From the NCBI GenBank assembly GCA_036346255.1, contig CM070619.1, positions 27,844,342 through 27,908,341 of the forward strand: a DNA stretch of 64,000 nt, written 5' to 3'. Shown piece by piece: positions 1-11,555 of this stretch; the first letter of the stretch is position 1, and the number at the start of each line of letters is the position of its first letter. The notes under the pieces are model-generated. The model saw only the letters and a list, made by a program, of their open reading frames with translations, ran no database searches and was not told the origin of the DNA. A program made the position numbers and the translations under genes. Origin of the DNA: Ampelocalamus luodianensis (taxonomy: Eukaryota > Streptophyta > Magnoliopsida > Poales > Poaceae).

Positions 1-983
1 ATACGAAATTGACAACACAACTATGAGCAAATGATGTTCCTCTCTCTCCCCCACGAATGATGTAGTCACTGTGTATCATTTATATATATTCATATGTTCT
101 TAAAAAAATGGAAAAAAAATCCATAATTTGTGTACAAAAACAAAGGAGTAAGGTACAAATACAATTCAAGTATTACAACTAGGGGTGACATGATCTATTT
201 GCCTCTAATCCTCTCTTTTATTGGTTTTGGAGTTGACCTACTAGCCAAACGGTTTCTTGCGACAACTCCAGATTTTCAGAGAAGTTGATTCTCAGAGAAT
301 CAGAAATAGAAGTTAAAAAATAAAAATCTGGAGCTCTACCAAACAGAACTACAATTGCAAGGCTCAAAAAAGATTTAAGAGCATAACAATTGCAACAATA
401 CGCTACCATAAAACGCCAGTAGGTATTTGATGGAATATATTTTGAACAACGAAGATGGTTCTTCCGGCGGAAAACAGTAGGAGAAGCTATTATGTATATA
501 TATTAAATAAATAGAAGAGGAATATTTACAAGGAAAAAGGGAAAGAGATCTTAAGTTGCTAATTGAACCTGCGTTGCAGTTCTTCTTCTAATTTGTAACC
601 ACGAAGATGGTGCCTTCGCAAGAATGTCAGGAAACTTGTTTGCTTATATCATACATATTACCCTAATCCCACCACTCTATTACCACTTGCCAAACACATG
701 ATGGGTCCCAAAACATGCTTTAATTTGTGCTAGCTGCTGCTATGGTTAGCTAGGAGTATAATTTAGTGTAACCTGCAAGCCAAGCTAGCAGAGATAGGTG
801 GACAAGCTCGGTGGTCAAGGTCACTCTTCGTCTCTTCCTCCTCAGCAAACTCTCTCCAGCTCTGTATTCTGTACATACTGATAGGTAGGCTAACAATGCA
901 TGTTTTCACTTGATTTCAGCCAGCTCAGTCCATCTGCATCTGAGCTCCATGCCGATTCCCTACAACTCTACAATACGGAAATG

Positions 984-1018
984 GATCCTCTACATTAAAC
1001 CATTTAATGCAGAGGATC
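984..1018. repeat. Short inverted repeat in otherwise featureless 5' flank (1-1270)
   Basis: Two 16-bp arms (984-999 GATCCTCTACATTAAA and 1003-1018 TTTAATGCAGAGGATC) are reverse complements with one mismatch and a 3-nt loop. The arms resemble the ends of small grass MITEs, but no target duplication was found. The rest of 1-1270 holds AT-rich sequence with no gene that I can support. Confidence 0.5.
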
Positions 1019-1835
1019 TACAGTGTATTGTATTAGAAAGTGATCACCGTCCGATAAAAAAATCAAAGATTCATATCAATATATACAGTGTTTTTGCTAC
1101 AGTAGTATTTCACTGTTGCTGCATTGCCGCTGTAGAGTATTGTTCACACACAATACCGAAAACTGAGTAAAGTAGTTGGCTCGATCTATCCCATACTAGA
1201 CTTGCAGTTGCACGGCTTAGTTGTTTAGAAATGCAGCATATGATTCTGTCCTTAATCGACTCAAGCAAAACAATCCATCAATCCACTCACGTGGAGCCTG
1301 CACAGATCTCATACTAACCACTCGCCCATGTCTCCCCCATATTAAAATAATATTTTTCGGTTTCCAGTGGTAAATCATGTTACCACACTACGATTCACAA
1401 CATATCCTAAGTTCTCATTATGGTAATGTTTGTGCTCTATTCAATTTCAACTACTATGTACTGTCTAAGCACAACCAATAGTCATAATTAAATATTCGAG
1501 GGAAGTTTTACTCATGTAATATTTAACCTAGGGTGACAAGGTATAGGGGTTAACGATAATCAAGCAGGGGAAATCATAATAATCAACCCTTGGTATAGCT
1601 AGGTATCAACCTTTAACATAGCATTTCATAAATAATAATAAGTATGCAAGTAATACTTTAAAATGAAATACTTTGTATTTGAAAAGCAGGTTCAACATGA
1701 TCAATTGTAATGACTTACCTTGCTCAAGAGTGGATATTGGTTGGTCTTGGTTTTGGCACGAAGCATTGACGAAGTCTTCAACAACATTGGGATCTATTTA
1801 ACGCAAAACAATGACTTCGAATAAATGCTCATAAC

Positions 1836-2152
1836 TAGACATGTTCAAACACTGGCCTGGATTTCGAGCTGGATCGGGCCTGGAAAAGCCTGGCCTTGGA
1901 TGGCCAAGCCTGAGCTCGGTTCGACATAGGACAAGCCCAAGGCCCGAAAAAATCCTATTTTCCTGCTTTTCTGATTAAAAATATGTAAAAAATATTTTTC
2001 CAAAATAAAACAATATTTTTAAAATTGTTTTCCTAAATAAAATATTTTTTATTCATTTATTTAATTTTATCGAGCTTCAAGTCGGGATTGCGGGCTGAAA
2101 ATCAGGTCCTGAACCCAGAAAAATCAGGTCGGGCTGCCTATGAACAGGTCTA
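1836..2152. mobile_element. hAT-superfamily MITE with 8-bp target-site duplication
   Basis: A 317-bp non-coding element has terminal inverted repeats TAGACATGTTCA (1836-1847) and TGAACAGGTCTA (2141-2152), which match at 11 of 12 positions as reverse complements. It is flanked on both sides by the perfect 8-bp direct repeat CTCATAAC (1828-1835 and 2153-2160). An 8-bp duplication is the known signature of hAT transposase. The inner ends are rich in ggcc/gggc words and the centre is very AT-rich. It carries no transposase, so it is non-autonomous. Confidence 0.85.
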
Positions 2153-2316
2153 CTCATAACTCAAATAAACTCCAAAAATTATGATTTTGGTACTGATAGA
2201 AATATCTTGAATTTAGATGAACTTATAAAAACAAAATCAAATTATTTGAATTTAAAATGAGGGAGAACGAGATCTCCAAAGTTTGACATGAGAAAAATTC
2301 TAGAAAATCTAAAGTT

Positions 2317-2545
2317 TCTGACAGATGGGTCTGGTTGGATTGTATTTTAATTTTTCTTTTATTTTTAATAAGGAAGTTCTCTATGATAGACAAGAGGGTC
2401 CACCAGGGTTTTATTTTCTTTTTGAATTATTTTCATTAAGGAAAAAGGTTCTGTGGCTGATAGGTGGATCTAGCCGGGGTATTTATTTTATTTTCTATTT
2501 ATTATTATTGGGAAAATCGTAGAGACTGGCAAGTGGGGTCACAAT
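2317..2545. repeat. Degenerate tandem repeat, unit about 70 bp, 3+ copies
   Basis: Three diverged units start near 2317, 2380 and 2450. Each has a (c)tgayagryrgg-like start, a T-rich stretch (tttatttt) and an aaggaa/gggaaa end. A partial fourth begins near 2520 (gagactggcaagtgggg). The period is about 63-72 bp with many differences between units. It lies inside the putative reverse LTR. Confidence 0.5.
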
Positions 2546-4227
2546 CCACATTGACTCGGCCCACGTGGTGGTGCACAGTGCTTGGGACCTACTGGTCGGC
2601 GGCTATGGTCTACGGACTAGGTCTATATGATTGTTTTTAAGCGGTGGGGTCCACATGTTATAGACTCGTACTTAATCCTATGGTTTAATTAGATTTTTCT
2701 AATGTCGTCGGGCCCACACATCATACACTCATTATATGCTTAATTATGCTAACTAAATACCAGTTTCAACTAAGCACACATCCATGTGTCAACACCACGT
2801 CATCATCCACATCCTCCATGGAACAGAGGAGAGAAGCAGAGGTGCCATGGCTGGCTCGAGTTTGAGCTTGGCGCCGGCGAGGTGGGGCATGACAACCATC
2901 CAGGATCGGCAAAACGGGATGTGGGGGTCCAAGTGATCCTGATGGATGAGGCGGCGTGGCGGGAGGTGGCCCATGGGGGCGGCGCTACGGTGAGGTCCGC
3001 GGCGATGGCACTGTGGGTGGTGGCAATTACGCAACGAAGCCACTAGCTAGCAATTGAGGTGTGGATGAGCATGTACAGGCTACAGGGCCGATAAACATGG
3101 TTGCAGTATGCCTAGAAGTGCCCGGGATGGCTAAGTCCACGGCGGCCAGCAGCGAGGAAAAAAGAGCCCGCGGTGGTGGGGTTACAGCGGCTAAAAGGCT
3201 ACACTATCTAGCCTACCATGTTTGCAGAAGTTAGGAATGTGAAATGACTAGAAGAATGGTGGAAATGTCTTACCGGAGGTGGAGCAAGCGTGTTGGTGCG
3301 CGGCGGCGACACTGTACTGACACGGAGGAAGAAGAGCTGCTCCGGCGACGCTGGTGCATGAAAAGGAGGAAGGAGGTGAGCATCAACATAAGGAGCTCGA
3401 GGCAAGCATGAGGGATAGGACCTTCAAGGTCAAAGCTCACCAAAATGGGTAGAAAATGGCGACGACGATGAGGAAGGCACCGGATCTATGGTGCGGTCGT
3501 CGGGGTGTTCCGGGCGATTGAGTGAGGGGGAAGGAAGGAGACCGAAGGGGAAATGAAGTGGAGCGTGAGGTGATCCTGGTGACGTGCTCGATGCATCTTA
3601 TAAAGGAGAGGAGAAGGCGGCAATGTGGCGTTCAACTCGGGCGTTATCTCGCGATTGCGCAGACTTTAATGGCTAGCGAGCTGACTCGGCGATGTTGTGC
3701 TCGAGATCTACTACAGCACAGGCACTCGAGTGCCTTCTACTGCCAATGCAAAGAGAGAGAGAGAGCACGAGCAAGGAAGAGGATGAACATGACAGTTGAC
3801 AGGTGGGGTCGGGGCCACATGTCAGTGAGAGTGGGAGAGGGAGAGCTGGGCTGGCATAGCTGCGGGTCGAGGTGGGCTGGTTGGGCCACACGCGGAAAGG
3901 AAGGGAGGAGGGGAGCTGGTCGAGGCAGGGAGAGGTGGACTAGGCCAACGGTTGGTTGCGGCCTGAGGGGAAGAGAGGGAAAAGAAAGGATTTGATTTTT
4001 TTGGTTTGGAATTTCAAAAATGGATTTGAATTTAAAATTCAAATTATGAGGAGTTTTACCATACCAATTAGCTTGTAGATTTTATAAGTTTAATTTGGAG
4101 AAAGGATTTTGATTTCCATTTTTGAAATGCAAACAATGTTTTTGTAAATTCACCAAATGCAACAAAAGTTTTTGAAAATTCATAAAATTCATGCAAATTT
4201 TCAAATGTTTAAAATTGAGCTATTACA

Positions 4228-4948
4228 GGATCTCACTACACCGTGCCTTTACTATACACGGTGCTATGTAGGGCTCTACTACTACAAGCATAGTACAAAA
4301 ATCCGGACCAGACCAGCAATCCGACCAAAAAAAAAAACGGGATCGAAGCTTGGTCCATTCCGATTTGTTCTTTTGATAGTTTGGCAAAAAAAAAAAAAAA
4401 ACAAGGTGCAAATTATTATTATTTAGATCGTTGCACCATAAGTATTCAAACTCACGGCTTCTTACTTCCCCGCGATGGAGTGAGCCACCTGAACTACATT
4501 CGTTGCTGGTCTAAGTAGGCATAGACATCTTTATTAGGTTACATAATCTGGTAAATGGCACTGTCCCATTGTTTTTTCAATTGATTCTACAGATAAATAT
4601 TAAAATAGTATCACTATTGAATCACAGTTCGACCGAAAAAAACCAACGGTTGGACAGATGAACCGTGACCCGATCGTACGAGCGGTTCGCTTGTTGGTCC
4701 AGTTTTGTAGGCCCTGACTACCCTCCTTGCGCTGCAGAGCCCGGTCCCACATGCAGACACACGGTCAGGTGCAGCTCCGAGCGATTGCCTGCGGTCCCCG
4801 GCCGTGAGCGGCGACGTTAAAGGCGCCATCCCATTCATGGCAGGCACACTCCATTACTACCTCCTCCCTCCTCACCTCTCTCATGCGGATCATCCTACTA
4901 ATCTCCCGCTTCGCGCGCGCGCGCAAGTCAAGCTAGCGCGGAGCAGCC
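4228..4948 (+). promoter_or_regulatory. Upstream region of the IQD gene
   Basis: This is non-coding sequence between the decayed LTR and the IQD start codon. It contains two A-tracts (near 4327 and 4386) and a GC-rich proximal part. No clear TATA box sits at a convincing distance. A 22-nt pyrimidine run at 4861-4882 resembles the Y patch of plant core promoters and probably marks the promoter or 5' UTR. A CG-alternating run occurs near 4913-4924. Confidence 0.4.
4861..4882 (+). promoter_or_regulatory. Pyrimidine (Y) patch, probable core promoter or 5' UTR of the IQD gene
   Basis: An uninterrupted C/T run with one A lies 67-88 nt before the ATG. Y patches are common near grass transcription starts. 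This is inference from composition and position only. Confidence 0.35.
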
Positions 4949-7900
4949 ATGGGCAAGAAGCACGCCGCGACAGGCGGCGGCGGCGGCTGGTTCGCCGCCG
5001 TCAGGAAGGTCTTCAGGCCGTCCAACTCCTCCTCTTCCAAGGACGCCGTGCAAGGCGTGAAAAAGGTAAACTACCACGCCGATGCGATCGGTGCGCGTGC
5101 GTGCATGCGTGAGTTTGCTTGTTCCTGTAGCATGTCGGCATTAGTTGATGGGATCTTTGGTTTGCATCGTGTGGTCGATTGACCGTGGTTAATTAGCTGC
5201 ATGTGTGCGTTGCAGAAGGCCGGGGGCGATGAGGAGGAGGCCGCCACGGTCTGTGGCGAGAAGCCGGCGGAGGTTTTGCTGCTGGAGCATTTCCCAGCGG
5301 CCGAGACGTCGCCGGAGGCGACCAACAAGGACGGCCCGGTGGTGGGGAGGGGGGAGGACGAGGACGAGGTGGACGAGATCGAGCGCGCGAGGGCGCTGGC
5401 GGCCGCGGCGGAGGCGGCGGTGGCTGCAGCGGAGGCCGCGGCGAGGGTGGTGAGGATGTCGGCGTTCCGGCGCGCGTCGCGGGAGGAGCGCGCCGCCGTG
5501 CGCATCCAGGCCTTCTACCGCGGCTACCTGGTACGCGTCTCCTTTTCATCTGGTGTCTGCTCCAAAGCTTTAAATGTTTGATCGCTGATCATGGAGGCGA
5601 TCCGAACAGAGGATCCATTCCGTGCTAGCTTGTCAAGGGTCACGAGAGTTAGATCCTCCTCTGCCATCGGTTCAAACAGCATTTTGGTTGTGTCGTTCGA
5701 TGAAGGTAAACCGTTAGATCAAAAATCGGACCGTCCAGATAGAGCCACCATGACTTCTGCAAACAACTCCAGTTTCTCTCATTCACCTTGGTTCTGACTT
5801 CCGAGTTGCATACTGCACATTTGCACCGTTTGGACTGAACGGCAGAGGACGAATACGCAAATACCACTTGTAGTTGCGTGTCATTTCCCCCGCGAACTTA
5901 CTTCTACTTAGCTATCCTTCTTTCGTCCTCGTTCGGAACGCATGATTTTTTCTCGTTTCTAGCGGGAATTAAGCTGTTTTCCTGTAAAATTCTTGCGGTC
6001 TAACCCTTTTGTACTATTTGATTACTAACCACATAACTTGTGTAGTCAAAATACCAATAACTTCGAGTCTTTGACCCCAAAAAAAAAAGTAACAAAAAAA
6101 AAAACAGAGAGGAGGCAAAAGGTAGTGTGTGTCTCATGGAGTAAGTAGGTGGTGAGCCCTTGTTTTGACAACTAAACGAGATCTGGTGTTAAAATCAGTG
6201 AGCAGCTTTTAAGGTGACCGGTCTAATTAGCTTAGCTACAAGCGAGGTATCAGGAATGCTTGCTTGCACATCAAGGAGTGAGATGTTGCAGAAGGTGACT
6301 CGACGCGAAATTGGTCATGCAATTGATTCTTACCGATCATTGGGTGTTTTGAGGGATCCACTCACTCTCTCGTCCACCTACCAAACCAGCCCAACCGATG
6401 CCTAGTAAGTTCGCTTTTATGGTCGGGTCAATTCCATCCCTCGCTCAAGGGTAAAAAAACATCCCTGACTGTTGATTGCTGGTAATGCCAACATGTATAA
6501 AATGCATTTGTAGATTTGTGTTTGCCATGGGTGAATATATGTGGATCCCACGCAGAGTCGTGACTTGTGAGTTGTGAGAACTACGATCAATCCTGGGTGC
6601 AATTGTTTTCGTGCCGAGGGAATCGCGGTAGTAACAACCAATCGGAGGGACGGAGATCATGTATTAGAACACTAAATGCAGAGGGTGAACGGTAACTGTC
6701 AGATCGGAGTCCAATAGCTCAGATACAGCACCACAGCGATATACTACAGTAAAATCCTCTCCGCTGTGAACCATGCGCTGTCGCTCGTTTTACTGTTTAG
6801 GCATATGGATTATGTTTCCAATCGGAGGATCGTGGCATGATTGTGCCTCGGAAATCCTTGTTATAAAGATTGCAATATTTGGGCCACTGCTTTATTTGGT
6901 TTTATGTAATTTGGGTTCTACGTGTGATCGGGTTTATGATTATATGGTGTGGGTTGATTTATTGACAATCTTGGTCTCGTTTTTTTTTATTTATAGAAGA
7001 CAACATTGATGTGTTGTTGTCATTATCTTACCAAACCTATGTCCTTTGAGTCCTGAAAATCAGATTGTAATACTGCCACTGGTTTTGCTAGTACAACAAA
7101 CGAATGATGCGTCCTTTTCAAGTGTGGAAATCAGATTAGCCCAATTCTAGCACTTCCCTCCTGTCAAAGAAACCCTAGCACCGGATATAACTAGTAGTGA
7201 AAGGACAATAGAAGCCGGTTTCCACCAATAATAGCCAAGACATCTCACAAAAATAAAATTAATAGCTCAGAGTACATGGCACGTTGTGGGTCATTGAACT
7301 TGCAAGTTTTTATAGTTAGATCGGACCATCCGTTCAATCGGGGAAAAACACACAGAACAAAGGGCTGGTCTGGTCATCTCGAAAATAAATTCCAGGGGGG
7401 CTCAACGAGGGTCTCCTGTATCCGCCGTCCATCAGGTTGCTGCGCGAAGGAGGGTGGGGATCCAATGGTGGGGGAAGGGGCCTCTTGGTGAGACCTCTCC
7501 CGGAGAATTTGCTTTCGGTTGTCTCCCTCTCAATCCAACGCTCCCACGAGCTATCCCAAATTAAAGTGCAATTGTAGCTATGAAGTGCGTTTGTAATAGG
7601 AATTTTATGGAAGACAGTGCTCCCTTCATTTTAAAATATAATGCGTATAGTTTTTACGTATTTGTTTTAAAATATAAGGAGTGCATATGAATTTGTTGAT
7701 CTTTTTTCTTGTCTACCTTTATTTATCACATCCTCTCTCCCCTATATTTATAAGTAATCCTCTCATAAAATATTCTCTCACACATTTCAAGGCGTGTATA
7801 CTATGGGTAGCATAGTCATTTTCTCTGATCTTTCTCTAGTTTTACAACCTCATTAATTCCTGTGCTAGCCAAAATATGCTTTATAAAAAGAAAGGGATGG

Positions 7901-10693
7901 AGAATAATTTTAACAAAATCAGGTACTCAACTTTTCGTTAATAACATGGTATTTATGCGAGACATACATATATTAAATTAAAGTATAGTATAGTATAGTA
8001 TTTATTTAATAATAGTGTTTAATGAATTAATCATGGACCAGCCGGCGCACCACCGAATCACCGATTGCACAACGATGCCTGGACCTATTTGCTTGCCGGT
8101 CCAGCCTCGTAACATAGAACAACTGCATTCGTTTAGCATTAAATGTACAGTCGGATTGTCTAGGCCTATAGGGGACCAAACTAGCCGTGACCCACGATAG
8201 TAAATTGCACAAGTTCTACGGCAGGCCAGGTCAGCAGCAATTATCCATTTTCGTTTTATTATCCACTTCAACCCATCAACTTTATTTAATTATACTCTCG
8301 ATTTGAAATTCACTACTATGCTTTTATTATATAAAAAAATACTCATTTACTTCATCAATCAGCTAGTAATCAAAAGTGGAAGAGCGTTTCCAACGCTATA
8401 CGGTTTCAAGTTTCATGACATTTCAAATTTCAGGTTTTACTCATAGAGAGTTGCTAACCTACACTATATCGTTGGAATACATTTCAACCACGTAGTGTTT
8501 TCTTTTCTTGAGGTTTTAGTTGAAACTCCATGAAACTTTAATAAAATCATAAGTTTCAAAAACATAAACTTCATTGAAACTTCAATGAAACCTCCATTTT
8601 CGAAACAGAAACTTCAAAGTTTCAACCATCAAATCAAAAACTTAAAGCTTTAGAGGTGGGTTTCAAGAAATTTCATAAAAGTTTTTAGTAGGTTTCAAGT
8701 TTCATGGAAGTTTAAGTAGGTTCCAAGGAGTTTGAAACATAAACTTGGAATTTTGCAAGCTATGGCGCAAATTGAGCCACCGCCCACCACCTCCGTTGTG
8801 CCCTCCTTGATCTCCACTATTAGGCTTACATCGCAGTCCCGATCGCACCCGCGCACACACCTATCGTAGCCTCCACGTGCCTATTTGCTCGTTAGCCTCC
8901 ACGCCCAACCCTCAGTAGCCGTCGGCGGGCCTGCATACGTCGCAGCCGCGGCCATTGCAGGGCACTACCCACTCGTTTGCTTCGCCAAGAGTCGGCTGTT
9001 GCCTCTTGCGCCTACTCGCCACCGCACGCCGGTCATTGCCGCTCGCGCTTGCTTGCCACTGGTCTCGCACATGACACCCACCCGCCATCACCGCACACCG
9101 ACCGTTGCTGTCGCACCTGCTCGTAGCTCTTACATGCTGGTCACCGTTGCTAGCGAATCCCGAGAGGGGGGGGGGAGCGAGCTGCAGACACGTGAGAGGT
9201 GCCGTCATCACTAAGGAAAAAAATTGCGGTGTATATGCATAAAGTAAATGTGGAATCGGACGGCTCTGATACATCACGTATGGGCAAAGCAATGATGGAT
9301 TGTTATCCCGTTCAATGAGATCAAAATGCTATAGTATTTTCTAGCTTTTTTCCGGAAGTGAAATCTATAATAAAAAAATTGACTGCACACCATGGCACCC
9401 CGTATCTGGGCTTCTTCAACTGATGACATCGTACGTGTCTTGCCACGTTGGCACACGATACGGACCACGTGGCTGCTAACATCGCAGTATATATTTGACA
9501 CGTACTTAGCTAGTACTGACAGAGTCTCCCGCGCGCGTGACATGGCAGGCCCGGCGAGCCCTGCGCGCGCTGCGCGGGCTGGTGCGGCTGCAGGCGCTGG
9601 TGCGCGGGCATCAGGTGCGGCGGCAGGTTCACCTCACCATGCGCTGCATGCAGGCGCTCGTCCGCGCCCAGGCCCGGATCCGCACGCGCCGCCTCACCGA
9701 CCACCTCCACGCGCCCCTCCGCCTCCTCCCGCCCCCTCCCCCTCCCCCTCCGGCCGCCACCAAGCGCTCCCAGCGGCGAGAAGGAGGAGGAGGACGCCCT
9801 CCTCTCCACTCCGCGTCCTACCACCCGCACCTCGGCTTGGCCGACGACGAGGACGAGAACGACCACGACAAGGAGGCGGGAGACGCGCCGCAACAGCGAC
9901 GAAGCAGGAATGGCAACGGCTACAACAACGGGAGCAGGAGCCCTCTTGGGGACTGGGACGGGAGCAGCCGCACCCTGGAGGCCGCCAGGGCCGAGGGCGC
10001 GCGCCGGCACGAGGCCGCCGCCCGCCGGGAGCGGGCGCTCGCCTACGCCTACGGATACCAGCAGGTGCGTGCGTGCGTCCATCTGTGGCAACACGCTCTA
10101 GTTGATCTTGGCATACATGTATGGATAAATTTTTGCTTGTTTCGACTTTCGATCTCTAACGAACGATGGCGTGCGTGAGCATGCAGCAGCAGTGGCAGCG
10201 GCAGGAGGAGGAGAAGGGCGGCGGCTTCGGCTTCCACTGGCTGGAGCGCTGGATGGCCGCGCAGGCGCAGCACCACGCGCCGGAGCCCGATAACAAGAAC
10301 CGCGCCACTGCCGCCGCCGCCAGGACGTCCTACGTGACGGCTACCGACGGCGGCATCTCCGAGAGGACGATCGAGATGGACGCGTCTTTCCGGAGCCCAC
10401 TGAACCCGTCCGTCACCGCGCAGGGCAGGCGGCCAGTGGTCCGGGGCTACATGGCGGCGACGCAGTCGGCGCGCGCCAAGACGCGCACGGCGCCATCGGC
10501 TACGCCGACGCACTTCAGGAGCCAGTCCGGCGCCGGGCTCGGCGGGGACACGTCGAGCTCAGGCCAGAGCGGCGGCGGCGCACACGGGCAAGAACCGTGC
10601 GCCGGGTACAGCCCGGAGTCGAGCTGCACCGGGGACTGGACGCCACCACGGTTCGCCATCGGCGGACGCGCCAGCAGGCTGGCCTATGCTTGA
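4949..10693 (+). CDS. IQ67-domain (IQD) calmodulin-binding protein, 4 exons, 484 aa
   Basis: Exons are 4949-5065, 5216-5530, 9549-10064 and 10187-10693. All introns are GT-AG and phase 0, and the joined frame is 484 codons plus TGA. The N-terminus (MGKKH, then a Gly run, then WFAAVRKVF) is typical of IQD proteins. The IQ67 domain spans residues ~127-192 with three IQ-type motifs (I136-Q137...R141-G142; L158-Q159...R163-G164; M178-Q179...R183). It is split by intron 2 at the position usual for this family. An acidic, Ala-rich segment precedes it and a Pro run follows (near residue 210). The last exon has the family WLERWMA motif (334-340) and a DUF4005-like motif around M405 (GYMAATQSARAK). 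IQD proteins bind calmodulin and associate with microtubules, nucleus or plasma membrane as scaffolds. The gene is convergent with the hydrolase gene. Family assignment is firm; the specific IQD number is unknown. Confidence 0.93.
7620..7902. mobile_element. Possible degenerate Stowaway-like (Tc1/mariner) MITE in intron 2
   Basis: The left end ctcccttcattttaaaata and the right end aaagggatggag resemble the CTCCCTCCGT-type ends of Stowaway MITEs and are roughly inverted to each other. The expected TA duplication is not preserved and the arms are imperfect. The interior is AT-rich and non-coding. Confidence 0.35.
8515..8755. repeat. Low-complexity GAAACTT/GTTTCAA repeat tract in intron 2
   Basis: The word gaaact(t) or its complement recurs more than a dozen times in about 240 bp with irregular spacing (for example near 8521, 8532, 8555, 8577, 8602, 8616, 8659, 8692, 8728). 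No terminal repeats or reading frame were found. Confidence 0.5.
8760..9215. other. GC-rich insert-like stretch in intron 2, function unknown
   Basis: CpG-rich sequence with abrupt composition edges directly follows the GAAACTT tract. Open frames exist on both strands but are repetitive in Pro, Ala, Arg and His and resemble no family I recognise. It could be a captured gene fragment or transposon interior. Confidence 0.3.
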
Positions 10694-11555
10694 ATGGACT
10701 TGCCCGTGATATGGCATCCGAGAAAAAAAGATCTGATATTGCCATGGGTGTGCTTGAGCTATGTACGTTCTCAAGGTTCTTCATGACTAATTTTTGAATG
10801 TTTATTGTATACCATTGTACAGCTTGCTGTGTGTGGTCGATGCTTGTTTTTTTTATGTAAAAGTTTTGAATACTGTGCAAAACAATTGGGAATAATAAGT
10901 TGCGAGAATTTAAGCTGTGTGATATATCATGGCTAAAGTGAAATGAGATTCCCTTTCGAAAAGAATGAAATGAGATGCTGTTTTTCCCCTCATTTCAGCT
11001 TGCAGGTGTAAAATTCTTCAGTATAAATTTGTGGTTTTCGATTGTCCATTGGAAGAGCTTGTTTGTTTCCTCAATGCCTGTATGCTGCTGATGGAGTTAC
11101 CAGTTTATATGTGTAAATGATATGGCAACTGATCAGACAAAAAAAATGTGCATTTCATTTATATTTTATATAACACACACCCTCACTGGATATTTTATAC
11201 AACACACATCCTCTCTGGATTGCATACAATTACTTGCTTCCCACATCGACAAAAGGAGGAGGCAAGATAGAGAACAATTCCTTGGAGGACCAGTCTGTGA
11301 TATCTAGCATGTACAACAACATTTGCTTTTTGCCGAATGTACCATATGACTCAAAGCTCTTTGAATTCACACTTTCCGAAGAATGAATAATCTTTTATTG
11401 TAATTGTTCACTGGATGATTAGTCTGCAGCACAAATTTTCTAGTTAGTATTAATGACGATCTCTTGTCTACTGTCAAATTCAGAACAGAAATCAACGAGG
11501 AAGAAGAGTGGTATAAGAAAGGAAGGCGTACAAAAGATGGACATAACTTGTTTAC
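10694..11555. other. Convergent intergenic region (3' ends of both genes)
   Basis: This 862-bp stretch lies between the IQD stop codon and the hydrolase stop codon. It must contain both 3' UTRs. T-rich and aataata-like stretches near 10795-10900 could serve polyadenylation of the IQD transcript. No further gene or repeat was recognised. Confidence 0.6.

Larger units (their letters stand above)
1271..4227 (-). mobile_element. Probable decayed LTR (Ty3/gypsy type), reverse orientation
   Basis: Read on the minus strand, the sequence begins at 4227 with TGTAATAGCTCAATTTT, a plausible TG-start LTR terminus, followed by AT-rich sequence. It then passes into a GC-rich part with motifs such as gacaggtgggg and ccacatgtcag that are common in grass gypsy LTRs, and ends in AT-rich sequence near 1271. 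No gag, pol, primer site or matching 5-bp target duplication was found, so this would be a solo or truncated LTR. The left limit is a guess. No open frame in it looks like a conserved protein. An hAT-type MITE (1836-2152) lies inside it. Confidence 0.4.
5531..9548 (+). other. Large intron 2 of the IQD gene (about 4.0 kb)
   Basis: The donor is ctg|gtacgc and the acceptor is ggcag|gccc. The other two introns are only 150 and 122 nt, so this one has expanded. It holds a putative Stowaway-like MITE (7620-7902), a GAAACTT-rich low-complexity tract (8515-8755), a GC-rich stretch (8760-9215) and A-tracts near 6080-6105. No coding exon is needed inside it, because exons 2 and 3 join the IQ67 domain without loss. 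The remainder (5600-7600, 7910-8510) shows nothing I can name. Confidence 0.85.

Noticed and set aside
3522..3995. 157-codon open frame rich in Arg, Gly and Glu
   Set aside because: It is low-complexity, GC-rich sequence within a probable LTR, with competing frames on the other strand and no recognisable domain.
6675..6770. Possible small MITE with gcagagg/cctct ends
   Set aside because: The arms are only about 7 bp and imperfect, and no target duplication was found.
8885..9214. 109-codon frame in IQD intron 2
   Set aside because: It has biased composition, no domain and no splice signals tying it to the gene. The IQ67 domain is complete without it.
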